The translations under genes were made by a program, and so were the position numbers. The notes under the pieces are model-generated. The model did no database searches. It saw nothing but the letters and a program-made list of their open reading frames with translations, and was not told the DNA's origin. A stretch of 64,000 nt of DNA from Flagellimonas ochracea. GTDB lineage: Bacteria; Bacteroidota; Bacteroidia; Flavobacteriales; Flavobacteriaceae. This document shows, in pieces, positions 53,450 to 62,892 of the stretch; position 1 is the stretch's first letter, and the number at the start of each line of letters is the position of its first letter. Location of the stretch: contig NZ_JAAABI010000002.1 of the NCBI RefSeq assembly GCF_009903685.1, positions 806,001 to 870,000 of the forward strand, in the 5' to 3' direction.

Positions 53450-53983
53450 CTACCAGTTTCCGAGTGATGCATTAAAGATATCTTGGGTTAAACGTTCAAA
53501 AATCTCTTCATGGGCCTGAGCCTGAATAGAGGTCAACGAAGCGGCAGCGTCAAAATCAAAAAAGAAGGAGAAACGACGTTCAAAATCGGCGTCATCCTTG
53601 GTGTTGTTGAAAAAGCGAACGTTAACACTCATGGTAAGTCGGTTTTGGTTCGTCCGCTGGTCTGCTGTTGCGGTCATGGGCACAACCTTGTATTCCACAA
53701 TTTCACCTTCGTACAACAAATCCCCATTACTGCCTGTGAGCGATAAGCTGGTAAGATTGTTTATGAGGTCTTGGAGTGCCAAAGTAAAGTCACGGTCCAA
53801 TCCGGGTACAATTGTTGATCCAGGTGTCTGATCCGCATAATTCTGGAAAAAGTTCACCTGAAAGGTTTGAGCGGTTCCTATGTCCGCTCCTGAAAAATTA
53901 TACGCTCCGCAGCCGTACAATGAAAGAATCAATCCCAGCAATCCAATTTTAAAGCCCTTTGTTTTTGTCAATGTCATGTTCAT
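53450..53983 (-). CDS. lptE: LPS-assembly lipoprotein LptE-like
   Basis: The 177-residue lipoprotein has a signal ending LSLYGC (Cys25) followed by GAYNFSGADI, the typical start of Bacteroidota LptE. An alpha/beta domain follows with IGTAQTFQVNFFQNYAD, LTLSV-type strands and a C-terminal amphipathic helix (AHEEIFERLTQDIFNASLGNW). LptE plugs the LptD barrel and helps place LPS in the outer membrane. It follows the sigma-54 activator gene by 16 bases. Confidence 0.88.
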   Translation of the reverse strand: MNMTLTKTKGFKIGLLGLILSLYGCGAYNFSGADIGTAQTFQVNFFQNYADQTPGSTIVPGLDRDFTLALQDLINNLTSLSLTGSNGDLLYEGEIVEYKVVPMTATADQRTNQNRLTMSVNVRFFNNTKDDADFERRFSFFFDFDAAASLTSIQAQAHEEIFERLTQDIFNASLGNW

Positions 53984-53999
53984 TGGATAACCCCCTTTG

Positions 54000-55271
54000 T
54001 TATAGATCGTATTGCTTTATTTTTCGATACAAAGTCCGTTCGGAAATGCCCAATTCTCCTGCTGCGGCCTTTCGTTTACCACGGTTACGTTCAAGCGCTT
54101 TTTTTATTAGTTCTATTTCCTTCTCCTGTAAAGATAGGGTTTCTTCTTCTTGGATTTCTTCAGCAAAATGGTAACGGTCTTCTTGGGTTTGAGGTATAGG
54201 AGTGGCTTCTGTTGTTTCAACTATGGGTTGCGGTAAATGCAATACTTTAGCCTCGCTACTTTCGGTAGATGCATTTTCTTTGTTCCCATATATTTTACGA
54301 ATCAAGGTTTCATTCTCTTCCTGCACTTTTTCTGAATCGTCATGCTTCAACAATTCCAAAGTAAGTTTTTTGAGGTCGTTGAGGTCACCTTTCATGTCAA
54401 AAAGTACCTTATAGAGAATTTCCCGTTCGTTGCTGAAATCACTTTCCTTTTTGGACTGATTCACCACAGCGGGGAGATTGGAATCGCCAGCTTGTGGTAA
54501 ATAACCGTTCAAAGTTACTGCGGAAATACTCCTGTCTTCCTCCAATACAGAAATTTGTTCTGCTATGTTCCGCAGCTGTCGTATGTTTCCGGGCCAACGG
54601 TATTTTTGCAACAATTGAATTGCGCCCTCTTCCAATCGAATGGTGGGCATTTTATATTTCTGCCCAAAATCCGAGGCAAATTTTCTAAAGAGTAAGTGAA
54701 TGTCGTCCCTTCTTTCCCGTAGGGGAGGGAGGTGTATTTCCACGGTGCTCAACCTATAATAGAGGTCTTCCCTGAACTTCTCTTTTTTAATGGCTTCAAA
54801 CATATTGATGTTGGTGGCCGCCACAATGCGCACATCTGTTTTTTGTACCTGAGAGGATCCAACTTTTAAGAACTCGCCATTTTCCAAAACACGCAGCAAT
54901 CTCACCTGTGTGGTCAAGGGCAGTTCTCCTACCTCATCCAAAAAAATGGTGCCGCCGTCGGCCACTTCAAAATAACCGCTTCGGGTTTGGGTCGCTCCCG
55001 TAAATGCTCCTTTTTCGTGTCCAAAAAGTTCACTATCTATTGTCCCTTCTGGTATGGCCCCGCAGTTTACCGCAATGTATTTAGCGTGTTTTCTATGGGA
55101 AAGGGAATGAATTATTTTGGGAATAGCCTCTTTACCAACCCCACTTTCTCCGGTTACGAGAACTGAAATATCGGTCGGAGCCACCTGTATGGCCTTTTCC
55201 AGGGCTCGGTTAAGCTTTACATCGTTGCCGATTAGCTCGAATCGTTGTTTTATGGATTGAACACTTTCCAT
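54000..55271 (-). CDS. sigma-54-dependent transcriptional activator without a receiver domain
   Basis: The 423-residue protein goes almost directly into the AAA+ domain (~15-245): Walker [11 protein letters not shown], the sigma-54 contact GAFTGA, Walker [13 protein letters not shown], and an arginine-finger region [22 protein letters not shown] charged linker (~260-370) and a Fis-type helix-turn-helix at the C-terminus ([20 protein letters not shown]) follow. No REC, GAF or PAS input domain is present, so activity must be controlled otherwise. It lies between miaB and lptE; the sigma-54-like groES promoter nearby is a possible target. Confidence 0.95.
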   Translation of the reverse strand: MESVQSIKQRFELIGNDVKLNRALEKAIQVAPTDISVLVTGESGVGKEAIPKIIHSLSHRKHAKYIAVNCGAIPEGTIDSELFGHEKGAFTGATQTRSGYFEVADGGTIFLDEVGELPLTTQVRLLRVLENGEFLKVGSSQVQKTDVRIVAATNINMFEAIKKEKFREDLYYRLSTVEIHLPPLRERRDDIHLLFRKFASDFGQKYKMPTIRLEEGAIQLLQKYRWPGNIRQLRNIAEQISVLEEDRSISAVTLNGYLPQAGDSNLPAVVNQSKKESDFSNEREILYKVLFDMKGDLNDLKKLTLELLKHDDSEKVQEENETLIRKIYGNKENASTESSEAKVLHLPQPIVETTEATPIPQTQEDRYHFAEEIQEEETLSLQEKEIELIKKALERNRGKRKAAAGELGISERTLYRKIKQYDL

Positions 55272-55277
55272 TTTTTG

Positions 55278-55344
55278 TCATTCCTGTGTAGGCAGGAATC
55301 TTTTATGTTTTTAAATAATGGATTCCGCACCCGATGCGGAATGA
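55278..55344. repeat. REP/BIME-like palindromic element
   Basis: Two hairpins stand side by side: TCATTCCTG/CAGGAATC (55278-55300) and GATTCCGCA/TGCGGAATGA (55321-55344). The outer arms TCATTCC...GGAATGA are also complementary, so the whole 67 bases form a larger imperfect palindrome. The TCATTCC...GGAATC pattern is a common dispersed-repeat type in bacteria. It lies between the sigma-54 activator gene and miaB. Confidence 0.65.
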
Positions 55345-55353
55345 AATCTATTA

Positions 55354-56817
55354 CTAATTATTTTCACTTAATCCAACCGCTTCGCCAATCAATGTGGCGG
55401 AGGTACAATCATTTATTTTCACGTTGACGAAATCACCGACCTTGTAGTTTTCCTTTGGAAAGACCACTACGGTATTTTGGGAATTACGACCCATCCAATG
55501 AGAATCCGATTTTTTTGAAGGTCCTTCTATAAGCACTTCTTCAATTTTGCCAACATGCTGTTGGGTGCGATACAATCCATGTTGTTGTTGCAAGGCAATA
55601 ATTTCGCGCAAGCGCCTTTTTTTGGTTTCTTCGGAAACATCATCCTCCAATTTTCGGGCCGCCGAAGTACCCGGTCTTTCGGAATAGGCAAACATGAACC
55701 CAAAATCGTATTTCACATATTCCATGAGACTTAAAGTATCTTGATGGTCCTCCTCGGTTTCCGTTGGGAACCCGGCAATCATATCTTGGCTAATGGCGCA
55801 ATCTGGAATTATTTTGCGGATATTGTCGATAAGCTCAAAATATTCCTCACGGGTGTGCAAGCGATTCATAGCCATTAGAATTCTGTTGCTCCCACTTTGG
55901 ACCGGAAGATGGATATAGTTACAGATGTTCTCATATTTGGCCATGGTCTCAATCACGTCCAAGGTCATATCCTGAGGATTGGAAGTTGAAAACCGAATAC
56001 GCATTTTGGGTTGGGCTTGGGCCACCAGTTCCAATAGTTTGGCAAAATTTACCGAAGTAGCCTTTTGCATTTCGGAAGCCTTGTCAAAATCCTTTTTTAA
56101 ACCACCGCCATACCATAAGTAGCTATCCACGTTTTGTCCCAAAAGGGTGATTTCTTTAAAACCTTTGTCCCACAGATCGTTTACTTCTTCCAAGATAGAT
56201 TGCGGGTCACGGCTGCGTTCCCTACCACGTGTAAAAGGAACCACACAAAAAGTGCACATGTTGTCACAGCCCCTGGTAATGGAGACAAATGCGGTAACCC
56301 CGTTAGAGTTCAAACGTACTGGAGCAACATCCCCATAGGTCTCATCTTTAGAGAGAATAACGTTGACGGCATTGCGACCCTCATCAATTTCCTGAATCAA
56401 ATTCGGAAGGTCTTTATAGGCATCAGGTCCCACTACCATGTCCACAATTTTCTCCTCTTCGAGGAACTTGCTTTTCAAACGCTCTGCCATGCAACCAAGC
56501 ACCCCAACCTTCATTCCTGGATTGGTCCGTTTCACGGCATTGAATTTCTCAAGTCTTTTACGTACCGTCTGTTCTGCTTTTTCCCGAATGGAACATGTGT
56601 TGACCAATACCAAATCGGCTTCGGCCAATTCTTGGGTCGTGTTGAAACCTTCTTTGGCCAAAATGGAAGCCACGATTTCGCTATCGGAAAAGTTCATCTG
56701 ACAGCCATAGCTTTCAATATACAGTTTGCGGGTGTTCTTTTCGCTGTGCTCCATGGCCAATGTGCTCCCCTGTTGGCTTTCGTCTATAATTTTCTCTACT
56801 CTTTCTTCCTTTATCAT
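55354..56817 (-). CDS. miaB: tRNA-2-methylthio-N6-isopentenyladenosine37 synthase
   Basis: From ATG 56817 the enzyme has 487 residues; the upstream in-frame TTG at 56838 lies inside the promoter element. The UPF0004 domain carries Cys39, Cys75 and Cys109 ([30 protein letters not shown]), the radical SAM cluster is [12 protein letters not shown] (Cys184, 188, 191), and a TRAM domain ends the protein. It adds a methylthio group to i6A37 of tRNAs reading UNN codons, tRNA-Phe included. It heads the minus-strand run that leads through the activator, lptE and secG. Confidence 0.97.
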   Translation of the reverse strand: MIKEERVEKIIDESQQGSTLAMEHSEKNTRKLYIESYGCQMNFSDSEIVASILAKEGFNTTQELAEADLVLVNTCSIREKAEQTVRKRLEKFNAVKRTNPGMKVGVLGCMAERLKSKFLEEEKIVDMVVGPDAYKDLPNLIQEIDEGRNAVNVILSKDETYGDVAPVRLNSNGVTAFVSITRGCDNMCTFCVVPFTRGRERSRDPQSILEEVNDLWDKGFKEITLLGQNVDSYLWYGGGLKKDFDKASEMQKATSVNFAKLLELVAQAQPKMRIRFSTSNPQDMTLDVIETMAKYENICNYIHLPVQSGSNRILMAMNRLHTREEYFELIDNIRKIIPDCAISQDMIAGFPTETEEDHQDTLSLMEYVKYDFGFMFAYSERPGTSAARKLEDDVSEETKKRRLREIIALQQQHGLYRTQQHVGKIEEVLIEGPSKKSDSHWMGRNSQNTVVVFPKENYKVGDFVNVKINDCTSATLIGEAVGLSENN

Positions 56818-56835
56818 TTTAGCGGTAATGGGGTG

Positions 56836-56860
56836 CAAAGATAACGCTTATTCTATTTTT
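56836..56860 (-). promoter_or_regulatory. promoter of miaB
   Basis: TATCTTTG (minus strand, 56843-56836) matches TAnnTTTG and ends 18 bases before ATG 56817. A TTG about 21 bases further upstream (in ATTGTCAC) can be the -33 box, slightly beyond the interval given. Confidence 0.55.
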
Positions 56861-56948
56861 GTGACAATATGGCAGTATTATTTGATATCCCTTTCAGAAA
56901 TTAATGGGATATTCTTACCTTAACTATATATTCTAAACCAACCAGACT

Positions 56949-57677
56949 ATGAATTTTGCTCAGATTTCTCAAAAAATATCAGAAAGTGGCGCCTTGGACT
57001 TTGGAAAGATTTTCAATGAAACCATTGAACTTTTTAAAAAAGTATGGTTGCAGGGTTTTATTACGATTCTATTGACCATGGTTGTGATACTTCCATTTTA
57101 TATCATTTTGTACGTTCCGATGATTGCTATGGGTATGATGGACCCCTATAGTATGGATGGCAATGAAATTCCACCTGCTTTTTTGGTGTTCTTGATTGTT
57201 TACTACCCGATCATGCTGATTGGTATAGTGACTTTTGGGATGTGTTTGAATGCAGCTTTCCTAAGAATTTGCCGGTTGAAAGATTTAGACGGGTTCGGCC
57301 GCGATGATTATTTTTATTATTTTAAGAAAGAGTATTTGTACAAGGCATTTATATTGGCGTTGATAGTCACGGGTCTTTCCATTTTGGGTATGCTTACATG
57401 TGGTATAGGAATCATCTATTTGATTGTTCCCATGTCACTTTTTCCAGCTTTCTTCGCCTTTGATAAAGAACTTACCGCTAAGGAAATTACCAAGGCATCT
57501 TTTGCTTTGGGCAACAAAAATTGGCTATTGATTTTTGGGTTGATTGTTGTACTCGGTTTAATTGCCCAATTGGGCATAGTGCTCTGTTTTGTTGGTGTTC
57601 TTTTTACGGCCATGTTGTCCAAGATTCCAGTGTATTTTATTTACAAGGAAGCGATTGGCATTACTGATGCAGCGTGA
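56949..57677 (+). CDS. polytopic membrane protein, unknown function
   Basis: The 242-residue protein starts with a short amphipathic, polar segment (~1-30, ALDFGKIFNETIELFKK) and then has about five to six membrane helices, such as VWLQGFITILLTMVVILPFY and LFIVYYPIMLIGIV-like strands. The arrangement recalls the glycerophosphoryl diester phosphodiesterase membrane domain/DUF975 type of proteins, where a soluble start packs on a helix bundle, but I cannot assign it. It is divergent from miaB and has no clear operon partner. Confidence 0.75.
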   Translation: MNFAQISQKISESGALDFGKIFNETIELFKKVWLQGFITILLTMVVILPFYIILYVPMIAMGMMDPYSMDGNEIPPAFLVFLIVYYPIMLIGIVTFGMCLNAAFLRICRLKDLDGFGRDDYFYYFKKEYLYKAFILALIVTGLSILGMLTCGIGIIYLIVPMSLFPAFFAFDKELTAKEITKASFALGNKNWLLIFGLIVVLGLIAQLGIVLCFVGVLFTAMLSKIPVYFIYKEAIGITDAA

Positions 57678-57758
57678 TTTTTTTCTGACCCCTTTGCGCA
57701 ACTTTGTTTAAGGATTATTATCTAATGGGTAAAATACTGTCCAAAAACTTAAACAATT

Positions 57759-59012
57759 ATGAAAAAGAGCATTCTATATCTGTTTTCCCTAACCCTATTT
57801 TCTTTTGTTTCCTGTGATAATGACAATGGGGACAATCAATTTGCAGATTATTTGGTGGCGCGCCCTTTGATCATGAGCAAGGCCGAATTTGCCTCAAGCG
57901 TAGATATCGTGGCCCCTCTCCCCATTGAGGAATCTGGCAAAGTCTATACCTATAAGGATTACATTTTCGTGAATGATCGCTATCAGGGGATACATGTAAT
58001 TGATAATAGCAATCCAGAGCAGCCAGTTAAAATTGCCTTTATCAAAATTCCAGGCAATGTGGATATTTCAGTGAAGAATAATTATTTGTACGCCGACAGT
58101 CTTATGGATTTGGTCGTTTTGGACATCTCCGATATTAATGGTATATCACAAGTGAACCGATTGGAGAACGTACTTTATAACAATATTTTTTGGCCATTTG
58201 AAGCAGACATAATTGAGAGTGAGAACTACGATTACGAAAATGAGATTTTGATTGGGTGGGAAACAACTACGGAACGAAGATTAATTTCAGAGGTGGAACA
58301 AAGAAACGATTGGAGTCAGTTCGATGACCTGGCATTGGCCGAAGCGGCCAATGATGTAGGTGCTGGCCAAGGAGGTTCCTTGGCACGTTTTAAGATTGTC
58401 GCAGATTATTTATATGCCGTTGATAGCCACAACATTAATGTATTCAATATTTCCGATTTGGAAAACCCTCAGGATTTGGAAGATGTTTATGCAGGTTTTG
58501 ATATCGAGACCATCTTCAACCATGGTAATCATCTGTTCTTGGGAAGTATGCGGGGAATGTATATCTATGATATTACCGACCCTGCTGTCCCGACTTTTGT
58601 TTCCGAATTTCAGCATGGTACCGCTTGTGACCCAGTGGTGGTAGATGGAGATTATGCATATGTGACCCTTAGAGGGGGAAATGGTTGTGGGGCTTTGGAA
58701 AGTGGACTTTTTATTGTGGATATTTCTGATATCGAAAATCCAGAACTGGCCATTTCCTATCCCATGGATGAACCTTATGGTCTTGGCATCCAAAACGAGA
58801 AGATTTTTGTATGTGATGGAGCATCGGGGCTTAAGGTGTATGACAAAACCGACATTAATGATTTGATACAATTGGACCACTTTAAGGATATAGTCACATT
58901 TGATGTCATTCCTTTGGAAACCCACTTGATTATGGTGGGGGATGGCGTATTGTATCAGTATGAATATTTGGACGATGGAATTAAATTGATGAGCCAGATA
59001 GGCCTGAATTAA
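57759..59012 (+). CDS. LVIVD-repeat lipoprotein
   Basis: The 417-residue product begins with a lipoprotein signal (LFSFVSC, Cys19) and an acidic start (DNDNGDNQ). Several LVIVD-type repeats follow, each ending in a hydrophobic-Asp strand and then NPxxP: GIHVIDNSNPEQPVKIA, LVVLDISDINGISQVN, INVFNISDLENPQDLED, MYIYDITDPAVPTFVSE and LFIVDISDIENPELAIS. Together they should form a beta-propeller on the cell surface or periplasm. No enzyme motif is seen. It ends at a strong terminator. Confidence 0.85.
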   Translation: MKKSILYLFSLTLFSFVSCDNDNGDNQFADYLVARPLIMSKAEFASSVDIVAPLPIEESGKVYTYKDYIFVNDRYQGIHVIDNSNPEQPVKIAFIKIPGNVDISVKNNYLYADSLMDLVVLDISDINGISQVNRLENVLYNNIFWPFEADIIESENYDYENEILIGWETTTERRLISEVEQRNDWSQFDDLALAEAANDVGAGQGGSLARFKIVADYLYAVDSHNINVFNISDLENPQDLEDVYAGFDIETIFNHGNHLFLGSMRGMYIYDITDPAVPTFVSEFQHGTACDPVVVDGDYAYVTLRGGNGCGALESGLFIVDISDIENPELAISYPMDEPYGLGIQNEKIFVCDGASGLKVYDKTDINDLIQLDHFKDIVTFDVIPLETHLIMVGDGVLYQYEYLDDGIKLMSQIGLN

Positions 59013-59031
59013 TTAGGTATACAATCAAATG

Positions 59032-59060
59032 AAATATCCCGTTTTACACGGGATATTTTT
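59032..59060 (+). terminator. terminator of the LVIVD-repeat lipoprotein gene
   Basis: AAATATCCCG and CGGGATATTT form a perfect 10-pair stem around TTTTACA, followed by T. Confidence 0.88.
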
Positions 59061-59103
59061 TTGTCCAATGTTTTGTGAAAAACCGGAAATCGAAAAATTG
59101 ATA

Positions 59104-59111
59104 TACTTTTG
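59104..59111 (+). promoter_or_regulatory. putative -7 promoter element of topA
   Basis: TACTTTTG matches TAnnTTTG and ends 18 bases before the topA ATG, the spacing also seen at miaB and HMG-CoA reductase. A -33 partner is not obvious. Confidence 0.45.
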
Positions 59112-59129
59112 TTCCTCAAAACCCAGCGC

Positions 59130-61613
59130 ATGCCAAAGAATTTAGTTATCGTTGAGTCTCCAGCCAAGGCAAAGACCATAGAGCGATTTTTAGGAAAGGA
59201 ATATCAAGTGGAATCTAGTTTTGGTCACATTGTTGACCTTCCCTCCAAGGAGCTGGGCGTTGATGTAGAGAACGATTTTAAACCCAAATATACAGTAGAC
59301 AAGGAGAAAAAGGCCTTGGTGAAAAAATTGAAGGATTTGGCCAGCAAGGCAGAAACCATTTGGTTGGCCAGTGATGAAGACCGTGAAGGGGAAGCCATTT
59401 CATGGCATTTGGCCGAAGAACTGAAGTTGGACAAAGACAAGACCAAGCGAATCGTTTTCAACTCCATAACCAAATCGGCTATTCAGCGGGCGATAGAAAA
59501 CCCAAGGGAAATCAATTATAACTTAGTCAATGCCCAACAAGCCAGAAGGGTATTGGATAGATTGGTGGGCTATGAACTTTCACCTGTTCTTTGGAAAAAA
59601 ATCAAACCAGGACTTTCTGCCGGAAGGGTACAATCCGTGGCGGTACGTTTAATTGTAGAACGTGAAAGGGAAATTGACGAGTTTAATCCGGAAGCCTCTT
59701 TCCGCATAAAGGCTGAATTTAAAACCGTGGATGGAAGTGTTTTTGCTGCGAGATTGAACAAAACATTTCCAACCAAAGCAACAGCTGAAGAATTTCTCAA
59801 AAAAAATATTGGTGCCAGTTTTTCGGTTTCTGGGCTAGACAAAAAACCTGCAAAGAAATCGCCGGCTGCTCCATTTACTACATCTACCTTGCAGCAAGAA
59901 GCATCCCGCAAACTATATTTTTCTGTCAGTAGAACCATGCAAGTTGCCCAAAGATTGTATGAGGCCGGGTTAATCACCTATATGCGAACGGATAGTGTAA
60001 ACCTGTCCAAAGAAGCATTGATGGCGGCCAAGGATGCCATTGTGCAAAACTATGGTGAGACTTACAGCAAGACGAGGAATTACATCGGAAAAACAAAAGG
60101 AGCGCAAGAAGCTCACGAGGCCATTCGCCCTACCGATATGAAATTGCAATCACCTTCTTTGGAGCGTGATCAAGCCAGGCTTTATGAGTTGATATGGAAA
60201 CGTACCCTGGCTTCTCAAATGAGCGATGCTGAATTGGAGCGTACCAATGTGAAAATAAAAGCGAACAAGCATGGCGACGAGTTTTTGGCCAATGGGGAAG
60301 TGGTAAAATTTGATGGTTTCTTAAAAGTGTATCTGGAGGATACGGATGAGGAGGACACAGTCGAGGAACAAGATGGAATGCTTCCTGCCATGCGCGTGGG
60401 GGAAACATTGCTGAACAACTTCATCACCGCCACCGAGCGTTTTACACGGCCTCCATATCGCTATACCGAGGCTTCATTGGTGAAAAAATTGGAAGAGCTC
60501 GGAATCGGACGACCTTCCACTTATGCACCGACCATCTCTACCATTCAAAATAGAGGATATGTGGAGAAGGGATCTGTTGATGGGACAGAACGCACCTATG
60601 TGCAACTGGTGTTGGAGCAAGGCCAACTTGCAGAGAAAAAACTATCGGAAACCATTGGGTCTGACAAAGGAAAAATGGTACCTACAGATATTGGAATGAT
60701 TGTGAATGATTTCTTGGTAAGTCATTTCACCAAGATTCTGGATTATAATTTTACTGCTAAAGTAGAAGAGGATTTTGATGAAATTGCCGCAGGCGAAGAA
60801 GATTGGCAAGAGGTAATGAAGGAATTTTACAAGGATTTCCACCCCAATGTAATCGAGGTTGAGGAAAATGCAGAACGGGCCAGTGGGGAAAGAGTTTTGG
60901 GCACGGACCCAAAAACAGGACGTCAAGTAGCCGCCAGGTTGGGACGTTTTGGGCCTATGATTCAAATCGGAACAGTGGACGAGGAAGAGAAACCCTTATT
61001 TGCCAGTCTCTTGCCAAACCAGTCCATCAATACCATCACTTTTGAAGAAGCGATGGAACTTTTCCAGCTTCCGAGAAAATTAGGCGTGTACCAAGGAGAG
61101 GAAATTGAGGCCAACGTTGGCCGCTACGGACCTTACGTGAGGTTTGGTAAAAAGTTTGTTTCGTTGGACAAGGGAGAAAGCGCTTTTGATGTGGACTTGG
61201 AAAGGGCAATAGAGCTCATTAAAGCCAAAGAAAAAGCTGATGCACCCATTGCCAATTATGAAGGAAAAGAAGTGACCAAAGGAAAAGGGAGGTTTGGACC
61301 CTTTATCAAATGGGATGGGATCTTCATCAATGTGAACAAAAAATACGATTTTGATAATCTTTCCCAATCTGATATTGAGGAATTGATTGAGGCCAAAAAG
61401 AAAAAAGAAGCCGAAAAGTTGGTTCAGGAGTGGCCCGAGGAAAAAATCAGGATAGAGAAAGCCCGTTGGGGAAGACATAATATAATAAAGGGAAGAATAA
61501 AAGTAGAATTATCCAAGGACGTGGACGCTTCAAAAGTTACCCTGAAAGAAGCAAAGGCTCTTCTTGAAAAGAAAACCCCTAAGAAAAAGACCAAGGCAAA
61601 AGCTAAGAAATAG
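59130..61613 (+). CDS. topA: DNA topoisomerase I
   Basis: From ATG 59130 the enzyme has 827 residues. The Toprim domain is at the N-terminus (LVIVESPAKAKTIERFLG, then LASDEDREGEAISWHLAEEL), and the catalytic Tyr284 is in LITYMRTDSVNLS. The ELGIGRPSTYAPTISTIQNR block and C-terminal repeats of the topoisomerase C-rpt type (RLGRFGPMIQIG, NVGRYGPYVRFGKKFVSL, GKGRFGPFIKWDGIFINV) follow, in place of the zinc fingers of E. coli TopA. A lysine-rich tail ends the protein. It relaxes negative supercoils. The next gene starts one base after its stop. Confidence 0.98.
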   Translation: MPKNLVIVESPAKAKTIERFLGKEYQVESSFGHIVDLPSKELGVDVENDFKPKYTVDKEKKALVKKLKDLASKAETIWLASDEDREGEAISWHLAEELKLDKDKTKRIVFNSITKSAIQRAIENPREINYNLVNAQQARRVLDRLVGYELSPVLWKKIKPGLSAGRVQSVAVRLIVEREREIDEFNPEASFRIKAEFKTVDGSVFAARLNKTFPTKATAEEFLKKNIGASFSVSGLDKKPAKKSPAAPFTTSTLQQEASRKLYFSVSRTMQVAQRLYEAGLITYMRTDSVNLSKEALMAAKDAIVQNYGETYSKTRNYIGKTKGAQEAHEAIRPTDMKLQSPSLERDQARLYELIWKRTLASQMSDAELERTNVKIKANKHGDEFLANGEVVKFDGFLKVYLEDTDEEDTVEEQDGMLPAMRVGETLLNNFITATERFTRPPYRYTEASLVKKLEELGIGRPSTYAPTISTIQNRGYVEKGSVDGTERTYVQLVLEQGQLAEKKLSETIGSDKGKMVPTDIGMIVNDFLVSHFTKILDYNFTAKVEEDFDEIAAGEEDWQEVMKEFYKDFHPNVIEVEENAERASGERVLGTDPKTGRQVAARLGRFGPMIQIGTVDEEEKPLFASLLPNQSINTITFEEAMELFQLPRKLGVYQGEEIEANVGRYGPYVRFGKKFVSLDKGESAFDVDLERAIELIKAKEKADAPIANYEGKEVTKGKGRFGPFIKWDGIFINVNKKYDFDNLSQSDIEELIEAKKKKEAEKLVQEWPEEKIRIEKARWGRHNIIKGRIKVELSKDVDASKVTLKEAKALLEKKTPKKKTKAKAKK

Positions 61614-61614
61614 T

Positions 61615-62772
61615 ATGGCGTTCGATTTTTTGGTTCCCGTAAAGGACAAAGTTTTGGCGTTTTCTGAATTGTTACCGCCTCAAGCGGTGGGCAAGAACAT
61701 CTTCATGCACACCGAGAAAGACGGATTGCCCGTTTTCGCCAACGCTACCGTGGCCATTTTTGGCGTGCTCGAATCCAGAAATGCCTTTGAGAAGAAAACC
61801 GAAAAGCTGGATGTGGATGAAATACGGATTCAGCTTTATCGATTGATGATGGGCAACTGGAACTCCACCATTATAGATATAGGAGATGTGGAAGAAGGCA
61901 ATACGGTGGAGGATACCTACTTTGTTGTCAAGGAAATTGTGGCCGGGTTGCTAGAGGAAAATATTATACCTATTATAATAGGCTACACGCAAGATATTAC
62001 CTTCCCTACGTATCGTGCCTTCGATAATATAAAAGAAATGGTGAATCTGACTTCGATAGATAGCCGTTTCGATTTTGGTGAAGATGAAGAGTTAACATCC
62101 TCCCATTCCTATATGAGCAGGATCATAACGGATAAGCCCAACAACCTTTTTAACTTTTCCAACATAGGATATCAAAGCTATTTTAATGCCCAAGAAGAGA
62201 TGGACCTTATGGAACGTCTTTTTTTTGATGCTTATCGCTTGGGTGACATTGCTGCAAACATAGAACTGGCCGAACCAGTGCTACGCAGCAGCGATATTGT
62301 AAGTCTGGACCTTAGGGCCATCCGTGCCAGTGAAATGGGGTTGTCCAAAAACTTTTCACCCAACGGATTTACTGGAAGGGAAATTTGCACCATAGCTCGT
62401 TACGCGGGGTTAAGTGACAGAGTTTCTTTGTTTGGAATTTACGAAGGGGAAAACTCCAATCAAGCCTTTCAAATGGTAGCCCAGATCATTTGGTACTTTA
62501 TAGAAGGCATCAGCTATAGGATTAAGGAGTATCCTAGCTCCAAGAGTGAGGATTTCACCAAGTTTACCGTACCCACGGATGCAGAGGAACTCGTCTTCTT
62601 CAAAAGTCATGTTACTGAACGTTGGTGGGTGGAAGTGCCGTCAATTTTACCAGAACATACTAAAACCAATTCACCTGCGTTATTACCTTGCACCGAAGGG
62701 GACTATTTGGATGCTTGCAACCAGAACATTCCGGAAAGGTGGTTCAAGGCCTACAGAAAGGGCTTCAACTAA
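61615..62772 (+). CDS. ureohydrolase-fold protein (formimidoylglutamase-like) with lost metal ligands
   Basis: ATG 61615, one base after the topA stop, gives 385 residues with the arginase/deacetylase fold. The three motifs that hold the two Mn ions in active members are changed here: GGDHS reads as GYTQD, DAHxD reads as DSRFD, and SxDxDxxDP reads as SLDLRAIRA. The first His, the motif-two His and one or two later Asp are thus missing. Homologues at this site are usually annotated as formimidoylglutamase, but a catalytic role is doubtful. The close link to gldK suggests a scaffold role in gliding or type IX secretion, which is inference. Confidence 0.85.
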   Translation: MAFDFLVPVKDKVLAFSELLPPQAVGKNIFMHTEKDGLPVFANATVAIFGVLESRNAFEKKTEKLDVDEIRIQLYRLMMGNWNSTIIDIGDVEEGNTVEDTYFVVKEIVAGLLEENIIPIIIGYTQDITFPTYRAFDNIKEMVNLTSIDSRFDFGEDEELTSSHSYMSRIITDKPNNLFNFSNIGYQSYFNAQEEMDLMERLFFDAYRLGDIAANIELAEPVLRSSDIVSLDLRAIRASEMGLSKNFSPNGFTGREICTIARYAGLSDRVSLFGIYEGENSNQAFQMVAQIIWYFIEGISYRIKEYPSSKSEDFTKFTVPTDAEELVFFKSHVTERWWVEVPSILPEHTKTNSPALLPCTEGDYLDACNQNIPERWFKAYRKGFN

Positions 62773-62892
62773 ACAAATTAAATTTTAGCCATTAACTGTC
62801 CTTACACAATAAATTATTCAAAAAATAGTTTTGAGAGTAATGAATTTGTGTTGCACAGTTTATAATCTTAAATCGAAAATTTAACCTAAAGT

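Noticed and set aside
56134..56844. 236-codon plus-strand frame across miaB
   Set aside because: Antisense to conserved radical SAM sequence; no promoter or family support.
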